Shown here in pieces: positions 1-5,543 of a stretch of DNA of 6,329 nt. The DNA comes from Nitrospinaceae bacterium. GTDB taxonomy: Bacteria; Nitrospinota; Nitrospinia; Nitrospinales; VA-1. Numbering within the stretch: position 1 is the first letter of the stretch; the number at the start of each line of letters is the position of its first letter. The stretch lies in contig JAPYPM010000074.1 of assembly GCA_029937635.1 (NCBI GenBank), forward strand, positions 1-6,329. The letters run 5' to 3'. Below the pieces are notes generated by a model. It made no database searches. It was given only the letters and a program-made list of their open reading frames with translations, and was not told the origin of the DNA. A program made the position numbers and the translations under genes.

Positions 1-1
1 G

Positions 2-73
2 GGTAGTATGTCTGGAACAGTCCGTGCAGTCAGACTTAGTAGCGACCAATCATTACTAATAAAAAATCGATAA
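2..73 (+). CDS. possible C-terminal fragment of an unidentified gene
   Basis: A frame is open from the left edge and ends at TAA 71-73. Its last residues read GTVRAVRLSSDQSLLIKNR. The stretch from about 10 to 50 looks less AT-rich than the DNA after it, as expected if coding sequence ends here and intergenic DNA begins. About 23 codons without a stop is weak evidence, and I do not recognise the protein. The same bases hold a small inverted repeat, GTCTG (10-14) with CAGAC (31-35), so the 3' end of an RNA gene is an alternative. Confidence 0.2.
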   Translation, partial: GSMSGTVRAVRLSSDQSLLIKNR

Positions 74-104
74 AATATCAGCTTACTATAAATTTTTTTA
101 AAAA

Positions 105-407
105 ATGAATATAAAAACTGAAGCAGGTGGCGAAGAACGTTTCCGAAAAGAAAAGGCCAAGGGAAGAAAATTACGTCAATCACACTGGTGGAAACAACGA
201 ATTTCTAAAGGAGTTTGTCATTATTGTGCTGGAGAGTTTATCCCTACAAATTTAACGATGGATCACATAGTACCCATAGCCCGAGGGGGGAAAAGTACCA
301 AGGGTAATGTAGTCCCATCCTGTAAAGCATGCAACACCACTAAAAAATACTACACTTCTGCTGAAATTATCCTGCGTGACAAACTGGGAACAGACATTGA
401 GTTCTAA
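105..407 (+). CDS. small orphan HNH endonuclease
   Basis: A 100-residue protein that is almost entirely one HNH nuclease fold of the zinc-stabilised (McrA-like) type. Visible elements are a zinc-knuckle pair C38-x2-C41, the catalytic strand with D53-H54 in TMDHIVPIARGGKSTKGN, the central Asn N68, a second pair C73-x2-C76, and N77 in the last helix (CKACNTTKK). The first 35 residues are strongly basic with a WW pair (28-29) and may contact DNA. HNH proteins use the His as general base and one metal ion to nick or cut DNA. No methylase, specificity subunit, terminase or intron lies nearby, so the substrate is unknown. The ATG at 105 has no Shine-Dalgarno sequence and follows an A/T run, but no better in-frame start is visible. 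From memory, similar small HNH proteins with a near-identical TMDHIVP...GGKSTKGNVVP core are widespread single chromosomal genes in deltaproteobacteria, which suggests a resident rather than mobile gene. The fold is certain and the role is not. Confidence 0.9.
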   Translation: MNIKTEAGGEERFRKEKAKGRKLRQSHWWKQRISKGVCHYCAGEFIPTNLTMDHIVPIARGGKSTKGNVVPSCKACNTTKKYYTSAEIILRDKLGTDIEF

Positions 408-565
408 GCTCAACTAACAAACAAAAACTTCCTAAAACAAAACCTTCTAGACTCTTGATCAGATTCACTACTAACCCTATCATCCTCACCTCAAACTCAG
501 ATGATTCTCTAACAACAGATATATAGTTTTATAGTAAGTTGCTTTAAACTTATTGATTAGTAACA
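408..565. other. convergent intergenic gap, G-poor on the plus strand
   Basis: This gap separates the 3' ends of the HNH and isomerase genes. From about 409 to 499 the plus strand has almost no G; I count only those at 450, 457 and 462. A weak inverted repeat, TAAGTT (535-540) and AACTTA (547-552) with a 6-base loop, sits just past the isomerase stop. It lacks GC pairs and a T-tract, so I do not call it a terminator. A 38-codon minus-strand ORF (367-483) begins inside this gap and is discussed as a finding. Confidence 0.5.
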
Positions 566-1207
566 TTAAGTAGGGATATTCGTGCCCGCAGGAGAGACCT
601 TAGGTTTAGGCTGTACTTTTATTATTTCTTTTTCAACTCTATCCCGGTTTTCACACGAAAGAATAATATGATATCCCAACTTCGTTTTAATCGGTTCTGG
701 GATAATATACTTTTCTAATTGAGTTATCGCGTCAATCAATTCTAAGGTCACTTTCTGTTCTTGCTTGATTTCCTGACCACCAAATGTTGCCGCCGGTTGA
801 ACATTCATGCCTTTATAAACCCAACCCAAATCACCTCCAAGAAATTTGGTTGGACAAGTACTATATTTTTTGGCAATGCGACCGAAATAATTTTCAACCT
901 TGGCTTGATCATGAAAAACCTTGTCAGGATCGTCAATAGGCTCAGATGCCAGTTCCTTTTGAAAGTCAAGAAGGGCTTGACGAAAAATATTAGCAGAGTC
1001 AAGAGTAGAAACTCTAATATGTCGTGCACGGTATTCTTGTGGCTTATCAGTTTTCTTAATCAGTTTTTTTGGAACAAAAGCCTTTCTTAATTTAGGTTTA
1101 GGCTTAGGTTTAGGTTCAGAGTCCAATCCAACTTCAGGCTCTTTTGCAGTTTTATCTCGTTGATGAGGGGATTCTTCAGGTTCATGTGGTTGTTCTGATT
1201 CAGACAT
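566..1207 (-). CDS. parvulin-type peptidyl-prolyl cis-trans isomerase, cytosolic, with Pro-Lys-rich arms
   Basis: A 213-residue protein predicted to catalyse cis-trans isomerisation of peptide bonds before proline. Residues 1-57 look disordered: an acidic, Pro/Glu/His-rich start, then a PKPKPKPK tract (32-39) and a Lys-rich stretch. The rotamase domain runs from about 58 to 184. Hallmarks are ARHI with H63, YSTCP with C118, GGDLGW (124-129), and KTKLGYHII with H180, so both core histidines and the Cys position of the parvulin active site are kept. Between the first strand and YSTCP there is an Asp/Lys-rich stretch (about 84-104) that seems longer than in typical PpiC domains. The tail (185-213) repeats a PKPK motif. 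There is no signal peptide, membrane segment or lipobox, unlike the periplasmic PrsA, SurA and PpiD types, so a cytosolic site is inferred. The ATG at 1207 has no clear Shine-Dalgarno sequence. The gene lies 48 bp downstream of the HAD gene in the same direction and probably shares its transcript. Confidence 0.85.
   Translation of the reverse strand: MSESEQPHEPEESPHQRDKTAKEPEVGLDSEPKPKPKPKLRKAFVPKKLIKKTDKPQEYRARHIRVSTLDSANIFRQALLDFQKELASEPIDDPDKVFHDQAKVENYFGRIAKKYSTCPTKFLGGDLGWVYKGMNVQPAATFGGQEIKQEQKVTLELIDAITQLEKYIIPEPIKTKLGYHIILSCENRDRVEKEIIKVQPKPKVSPAGTNIPT
599..610 (-). repeat. two-unit hexamer repeat encoding PKPK in the isomerase tail
   Basis: On the plus strand CTTAGG-TTTAGG, read on the coding strand as Pro-Lys-Pro-Lys (residues 200-203). 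It uses the same hexamer as the longer tract at 1091-1120 near the other end of the gene. Confidence 0.6.
1091..1120 (-). repeat. tandem hexanucleotide repeat encoding Pro-Lys
   Basis: Four hexamers on the plus strand (TTTAGG, TTTAGG, CTTAGG, TTTAGG) followed by a diverged unit, TTCAGA. The coding strand reads CCTAAA or CCTAAG, giving alternating Pro-Lys in the isomerase N-terminal arm. The unit is a multiple of three, so gain or loss of copies would stay in frame and change only the arm length. Confidence 0.8.
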
Positions 1208-1255
1208 ATTTATTATCTATTTAATTTAAAGAAAATGTATTTAATTATAACAGCT

Positions 1256-2098
1256 TTATTGAAAGAGTGACTCTAGATAAACAAGCACTCCTTGGTCTAT
1301 ATTACTTGAGATCACTTGATCGGCCATACATTTGACTTCAGGTAAGGCATTTTCGACGGCAATCGAATACCCCGCAACTTTAAACATGTCTACATCATTC
1401 AAATAGTCCCCGAAGACAACAGTATTTGATAGTGAAATACCTAGGTGCTCTGTCATTTTCTTTAACATTTTTCCCTTGTTGGCTCCTAGGTGAAAACTTT
1501 GCAACCAAAAAAAATGGGGATTCGAAACATCAGGAGCAAAATAAATATTCAACGCATCTTTATATAAAGTTCTCAGTTCAGTATAAATTGGCTCAAGTAC
1601 TTCACTAACATCAATCAAAAGAAACCCTGATATTTGCTCGGAATTAGAAAAAATAAACTCGTTTACTTTACATGCCCTTTGATCAGAAGATATTATATCA
1701 ACATAAGATTGCGCTCCAAGGTTATTAACTTCTTTGTAGTAAACCAAATATTTACTTCCATAAGTATAAATAAAAGGAGCGACCTTCTGAGCTTCAGCAA
1801 GGGAAATCATTTTACTAATAATATCCAAAGATATGAAATTGGACAAAAACAGGTTCTCTCCTGTATGAAGATCAGTTAGGTAAACGCCATTAAACAATAT
1901 TACTGGATGCTTTAGGTTGAGGCCTTTTAATATTGGATAAGCCGAATCATAGTTTCGCGCCGTTGCTATTGTAAAATTAACCCCCTTATCAATAAGCCTA
2001 TTTATTCTTTTTACAGAATCTTCAGGAAGTTGTCCGTCACCATCAAGGAGAGTCCCATCAAGGTCAGAAACGTAGAGTAATTTTTTAGGATCGATCAT
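1256..2098 (-). CDS. HAD-superfamily hydrolase, Cof-type (subclass IIB) phosphatase
   Basis: A 280-residue cytosolic protein with all four HAD motifs. Motif I is SDLDGTLLDGDG, with the nucleophile D12 and the acid/base D14. Motif II lies in TIATAR (43-48), where family members usually have ATGR. The motif III lysine is K208 in ANKGKML. Motif IV is GDYLNDVDM (230-238), with D231 and D235 as Mg2+ ligands. A cap of the C2/IIB kind fits between motifs II and III (about 75-200), and the length is typical of the Cof/YidA/YbjI group. These enzymes dephosphorylate small phosphorylated metabolites such as sugar phosphates and flavin or pyridoxal phosphates; the substrate cannot be read from sequence. 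The ATG at 2098 follows a T/A run with no Shine-Dalgarno sequence, but the next residues lead straight into motif I, so the start is sound. It is the first gene of a likely two-gene unit with the downstream isomerase. Confidence 0.92.
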   Translation of the reverse strand: MIDPKKLLYVSDLDGTLLDGDGQLPEDSVKRINRLIDKGVNFTIATARNYDSAYPILKGLNLKHPVILFNGVYLTDLHTGENLFLSNFISLDIISKMISLAEAQKVAPFIYTYGSKYLVYYKEVNNLGAQSYVDIISSDQRACKVNEFIFSNSEQISGFLLIDVSEVLEPIYTELRTLYKDALNIYFAPDVSNPHFFWLQSFHLGANKGKMLKKMTEHLGISLSNTVVFGDYLNDVDMFKVAGYSIAVENALPEVKCMADQVISSNIDQGVLVYLESLFQ

Positions 2099-2214
2099 AA
2101 AAACTATTAAAAAAATTTATTAGTATATGGACTGAGTATAACAACTTATGAAATCATTATAGTACTTCAAAAAAATCATATAAGTTATTGCTTTAAATTA
2201 TTATACTGCAGGCA
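2099..2214. promoter_or_regulatory. divergent promoter region between the HAD gene and the DUF547 gene
   Basis: This 116-bp, very AT-rich spacer must carry promoters for both flanking genes. On the minus strand a consensus -10 TATAAT lies at 2161-2156 and would give a leader of roughly 50 nt for the HAD gene; I see no good -35 in front of it. On the plus strand TATACT at 2202-2207 is too close to the DUF547 ATG unless that message is nearly leaderless. Inverted arms AACTTAT (2143-2149) and ATAAGTT (2180-2186) flank the centre and could be a regulator site or chance in AT-rich DNA. Confidence 0.35.
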
Positions 2215-3042
2215 ATGGATATCAAGAAAACTAATCAATTACTTTTAAGCGAAGACCCTTTAATAACAAAATGTTTGCAATTTTATTTCGTATTGATGGT
2301 CTTTTTGTTTTCTATTCATAGTCCCGCGCAAGCAAAAAGTTTTGAGTTTTCTGACTGGGATATACTTTTGGGGAAATATGTCGAAGCTGATTTAATAGAT
2401 GGAGTATCATTAAACAGTGTTTCTTATGGGAAGTTAAGACTAGACCCTGTTTTTAATAAATTAGACAAGAGTCTTAGCCTGTTTTCTCCCTCAAAGCTGA
2501 CTTCTGATAATGAAAAATTAGCATTTTGGATAAATGTTTATAATATTTTTGCAGTAAAAATTGTATTAAATAACTACCCTTTGAAAAGCATTAAAGATGT
2601 TGGTGGGTTTTTCAAGTCTGTTTGGAAGTTAAAGGCAGGAACCGTTGGCGGTAAAAAGTATAGCCTAGATGAAATAGAACATGGCATTCTTCGTAAAATG
2701 GGTGACCCAAGAATTCACACCGCTATTGTTTGCGCTTCCATCAGCTGTCCAAACCTTAGCAAGAAGTCCTATAGTTCAAAAAACCTCAACAAGCAACTTG
2801 ATATGCAGATGAAAAATTTTTTGGCTAATCCAAATAAAGGCATGAGAATTAATACAAATGAAAAACCTTGGGAAATCTCCCTATCACCGATCTTTAATTG
2901 GTTTGCCCAGGATTTTAAATCCAGTGGAGGAGTTCGTAACTTTATTTCTCCTTATGTTTCTGAAAAAAATAGAAACGTAATTAAAAATCCACAAAATTTA
3001 ATTTCATATATGGATTATAACTGGGCCATTAATGGAAATTAA
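2215..3042 (+). CDS. exported DUF547-domain protein
   Basis: A 275-residue protein of the DUF547 family, whose biochemical function I do not know. The N-terminus has a polar stretch (1-18), a hydrophobic core (about 20-34) and a likely signal peptidase I site after SPAQA (residue 40), so export across the inner membrane is inferred; no lipobox is seen. The mature part carries the family signatures in order: AFWINVYNIFAVK (103-115), YSLDEIEHGILR (149-160), GDPRIHTAIVCASISCPNL (163-181) with H168, C173 and C178, a QLDMQMKNFL helix (194-203), and the C-terminal YMDYNWAIN (265-273). Length and motif completeness suggest an intact gene. The start has only a weak AGG (2210-2212) upstream, and a later start would cut into the signal peptide. 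It is a single gene converging on ftsZ, divergent from the HAD gene, with no link to division beyond position. Confidence 0.88.
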   Translation: MDIKKTNQLLLSEDPLITKCLQFYFVLMVFLFSIHSPAQAKSFEFSDWDILLGKYVEADLIDGVSLNSVSYGKLRLDPVFNKLDKSLSLFSPSKLTSDNEKLAFWINVYNIFAVKIVLNNYPLKSIKDVGGFFKSVWKLKAGTVGGKKYSLDEIEHGILRKMGDPRIHTAIVCASISCPNLSKKSYSSKNLNKQLDMQMKNFLANPNKGMRINTNEKPWEISLSPIFNWFAQDFKSSGGVRNFISPYVSEKNRNVIKNPQNLISYMDYNWAINGN

Positions 3043-3043
3043 A

Positions 3044-3070
3044 ACTAATTAGTCTCCCTTCTTTTTTTTT
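3044..3070 (+). terminator. possible weak terminator after the DUF547 gene
   Basis: A 10-bp perfect palindrome, ACTAATTAGT (3044-3053), begins just after the stop codon. A pyrimidine stretch follows that ends in nine T residues (3062-3070). The palindrome is AT-only and leaves no proper loop, so this is not a textbook intrinsic terminator. The T-tract is correctly placed for the plus-strand gene. Nothing comparable is seen for ftsZ on the other strand. Confidence 0.3.
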
Positions 3071-3092
3071 AAGTTGTTACTTATTATATTAT

Positions 3093-4256
3093 TCAGTCTG
3101 CGTGTTTTCTCAAAAAAGTTGGTACGTCGAAATTTACAGATGGATCTAATGACTCTGGATTTTCATCTTTAATTTCATTTGCCAAACTTTTAAGATGACG
3201 ATAGCCACTATCTCCTACAGCCATAGGCATTATTGTATCTATATCATCGGAACTTTTCTTTAAAAGAGTTGTAGATGGTTTTTCTACCTCAGTTTTCATT
3301 TCGAACCCGGTTGCAATTACAGTAACCCGCATCTGCCCTTCCATGCTTTCACTATTAACGGTACCAAAAATTATATTGGCATCGTCATGTGCTGTTTTAG
3401 TAATAAGCGTTGCAGCTTCATCTACCTCGGCAAGAGTCATGTCATGACCACCCGTAATATTGATAAGAATTTGTCGCGCCCCATCAATATTGGTATCATC
3501 AAGAAGTGGACTGGAAATTGATTTTTCAGCTGCCTCTATAGCCCTGTTTTCTCCTGCAGCGCATCCGCTACCCATAATTGCTTTACCCATATTACCCATT
3601 ATAGTTTTCACATCAGCAAAGTCTAAGTTAACCAAGCCAGGAGTTACTATTAGATCCGAAATACTACCTACCGCTTGTTGCAATACATCATCAACAATTC
3701 CAAATGCGTTATTCAATGATGTTTGCTTACCAACAAAACTCAATAATTTTTGATTAGGAATTACTATTAGAGTATCGATGGCGTCTTTAAGCTCCTTAAT
3801 ACCAGCTTCTGCTTGAACCATTCGTCTTTTACCTTCAAAAGAAAATGGTTTAGTCACGATACCAACCGTTAGCGCGCCAATCTCACGAGCAATACGTGCA
3901 ATTGTCGGGGCAGCACCGGTTCCAGTCCCGCCACCCATCCCAGCCGTTATAAAAACCATATCAGATCCATCAAGCATATTGCGTATGTGCTCTTCACTTT
4001 CTTGAGCTGCAAGTTGTCCCGTTTCAGGACTTGCCCCAGCACCAAGGCCACGCATTAGATTCCCCCCTAATTGAATCTGATCCTCGCATGGGGATGCCTC
4101 CAATGACTGAATATCGGTATTAGCTACTATAAAATCTACCCCCATAGCCTGACCTCGCAACATAGAATTTACTGCATTGGTTCCTCCGCCGCCCACACCA
4201 ATAACTTTAATGGAAGCAGAGTATTCATTTCTTGATTCAAATTCTATTAGACTCAT
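3093..4256 (-). CDS. ftsZ: cell division GTPase FtsZ
   Basis: A 387-residue tubulin homologue that polymerises with GTP into the cytokinetic ring at midcell. The nucleotide-binding N-domain shows VGGGGTNAVN (21-30) and the tubulin signature GGGTGTG (108-114). The catalytic T7 loop is NLDFADV (210-216), with N210, D212 and D215 in place to complete GTP hydrolysis in the next subunit. The core ends near TGF (316-318). A polar linker of about 55 residues follows, then the conserved C-terminal peptide DVPTFLRKHAD (377-387) that binds FtsA and other partners. Length and motifs are normal. I start it at ATG 4256-4254, because a TTG 12 bp earlier (4268) lies within GGAGGAG, which is its Shine-Dalgarno sequence. 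ftsA ends 16 bp upstream, so the two are co-transcribed and probably translationally linked. It is the last gene of the dcw run here; its 3' end faces the DUF547 gene. Confidence 0.99.
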   Translation of the reverse strand: MSLIEFESRNEYSASIKVIGVGGGGTNAVNSMLRGQAMGVDFIVANTDIQSLEASPCEDQIQLGGNLMRGLGAGASPETGQLAAQESEEHIRNMLDGSDMVFITAGMGGGTGTGAAPTIARIAREIGALTVGIVTKPFSFEGKRRMVQAEAGIKELKDAIDTLIVIPNQKLLSFVGKQTSLNNAFGIVDDVLQQAVGSISDLIVTPGLVNLDFADVKTIMGNMGKAIMGSGCAAGENRAIEAAEKSISSPLLDDTNIDGARQILINITGGHDMTLAEVDEAATLITKTAHDDANIIFGTVNSESMEGQMRVTVIATGFEMKTEVEKPSTTLLKKSSDDIDTIMPMAVGDSGYRHLKSLANEIKDENPESLDPSVNFDVPTFLRKHAD

Positions 4257-4259
4257 TTT

Positions 4260-4266
4260 CTCCTCC
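4260..4266 (-). promoter_or_regulatory. ftsZ Shine-Dalgarno sequence that decides the start
   Basis: GGAGGAG on the minus strand. Its GGAGG core ends 5 nt before the ATG at 4256, which is ideal spacing. Taking the TTG at 4268 as the start would translate the site as Glu-Glu, which argues against it. Confidence 0.92.
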
Positions 4267-4272
4267 AATCAA

Positions 4273-5505
4273 TTAAAAAAATTCTTCAGCCCAATCTTTC
4301 ATTCGACTAAAAATTTTATCAAACAAGTGTCGTCCCTGTAATTCATGGATCGTTCCTGCTTTAATACTTTTCATACCATATTGAATCAATCCCGTACTTG
4401 TTGCATACATTGGACTACCTACAACATCTACTAATCCTCCTAAGTTAGTGGGAACACCCACACGAACTGGAAGTTGAAATATTTCTTCTGCCAGTTCCCC
4501 CATTCCTGATAAACTTGATGCTCCGCCCGTGAGAACAATTCCTGAAGATACAATGTCTCGAAATCCTGAAACGTTAATCTCATGGTTCAACATCTCAAAC
4601 ATTTCTCTTGCACGCGCTTCTAAAATTTCACTCAAAATTTGTCGTGAAACAGTACGTGTTTCACGTCCGCCAACACTTGGGACTTCTATAGTTTCATCTT
4701 CTGCCACTAAACTTGAAAAAGCGCATCCATATGTATGTTTTATTTTTTCAGCCTCTTGATTTGGGGTTCGTAGTCCAATGGCAATATCGTTTGTCATTTG
4801 CGCTCCAGCGATTGTCAGAACTGACGTATGTTTGATTGCTTCTTCATAAAAAATCGCTAGATCCGATGTGCCACCTCCGATATCAATCATAGCTACACCA
4901 AGTTCTTTTTCGTCTGATGATAAAACCGACTCGCTTGAGGCCAACTGTTCTAAAACAATATCTCTAACACCTAGTCCCGCTTTGTTAACACACCTAACTA
5001 TATTCTGTGCAGAAGTTACCGCAGCAGTGACAATATGCACCTTCGCTTCTAAACGAATTCCAGCCATACCTAAAGGAGTTTTAATTCCATCCTGATTATC
5101 TACAATAAATTCCTGAGGCAAGACATGAATAACTTCCCTATCAAGGGGAATGGCTATCGCTTTTGCTGCATCTATTACTCTATCGACATCCTTTTGTGTA
5201 ATTTCCTTACTTTGTGCGGCAATAATACCGTGACTATTCAAACTATTAATATGACCACCGGCAATTCCAACAAACACAGATTCGATTTCACACCCCGCCA
5301 TTAACTCTGCTTCCTCAACAGCATTTTTTATAGACTCTACTGTCCCATCAATATTTACCACAACACCTTTGCGTAGACCACGCGAAGGATATTGCCCTAA
5401 TCCTATGATATCAACTTGGTTCTCGTTGTTTATTTCACCAATGATGCAACATATTTTAGTGGTTCCAATATCAAGACCTACTATGTAATCATTTTTCTTG
5501 GACAT
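4273..5505 (-). CDS. ftsA: cell division actin-like ATPase FtsA
   Basis: A 410-residue actin-family protein that anchors FtsZ filaments to the inner face of the cytoplasmic membrane and helps recruit later division proteins. Phosphate-1 is IVGLDIGTTKICCIIGE (8-24). The family-specific 1C/SHS2 subdomain covers about 85-165. Phosphate-2 is MIDIGGGTSDLAIF (206-219). The adenosine motif is GIVLTGGASSLSGM (322-335). The last 16 residues (FDKIFSRMKDWAEEFF, 395-410) form the expected amphipathic membrane-targeting helix with paired aromatics. Length is normal and nothing is missing. The ATG at 5505 has a strong GGGAGAGG ribosome site. The gene lies 38 bp after ftsQ and 16 bp before ftsZ, the standard order, which implies one transcript and matched expression of FtsA and FtsZ. 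Confidence 0.99.
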   Translation of the reverse strand: MSKKNDYIVGLDIGTTKICCIIGEINNENQVDIIGLGQYPSRGLRKGVVVNIDGTVESIKNAVEEAELMAGCEIESVFVGIAGGHINSLNSHGIIAAQSKEITQKDVDRVIDAAKAIAIPLDREVIHVLPQEFIVDNQDGIKTPLGMAGIRLEAKVHIVTAAVTSAQNIVRCVNKAGLGVRDIVLEQLASSESVLSSDEKELGVAMIDIGGGTSDLAIFYEEAIKHTSVLTIAGAQMTNDIAIGLRTPNQEAEKIKHTYGCAFSSLVAEDETIEVPSVGGRETRTVSRQILSEILEARAREMFEMLNHEINVSGFRDIVSSGIVLTGGASSLSGMGELAEEIFQLPVRVGVPTNLGGLVDVVGSPMYATSTGLIQYGMKSIKAGTIHELQGRHLFDKIFSRMKDWAEEFF

Positions 5506-5509
5506 ACGT

Positions 5510-5517
5510 CCTCTCCC
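5510..5517 (-). promoter_or_regulatory. ftsA Shine-Dalgarno sequence
   Basis: GGGAGAGG on the minus strand with 4 nt to the ATG at 5505. It lies in the 38-bp ftsQ-ftsA spacer and supports that start. Confidence 0.8.
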
Positions 5518-5543
5518 TTTCCAGGTTCAAGTCTTTTGAGTTT

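Noticed and set aside
105..407. HNH protein as part of a restriction-modification, homing-intron or CRISPR system
   Set aside because: None of the partner genes or repeats is present in the visible sequence.
533..554. Hairpin TAAGTT/AACTTA past the isomerase stop as a terminator
   Set aside because: It has six AT-dominated pairs and no following T-tract on either strand, too weak to call.
805..1029. Hydrophobic 74-codon minus-strand ORF inside the prolyl isomerase gene
   Set aside because: It is an out-of-frame shadow of a gene with clear parvulin motifs and has no independent support.
1091..1120. TTTAGG tandem units as telomere-like or CRISPR-like repeats
   Set aside because: The units are contiguous, in frame and encode Pro-Lys in a real gene. 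There are no spacers and no linear-end context.
3460..3753. 97-codon plus-strand ORF opposite ftsZ
   Set aside because: It is antisense to the highly conserved FtsZ core, with no ribosome site or recognisable domain; similar plus-strand ORFs opposite ftsA and ftsQ were dropped for the same reason.
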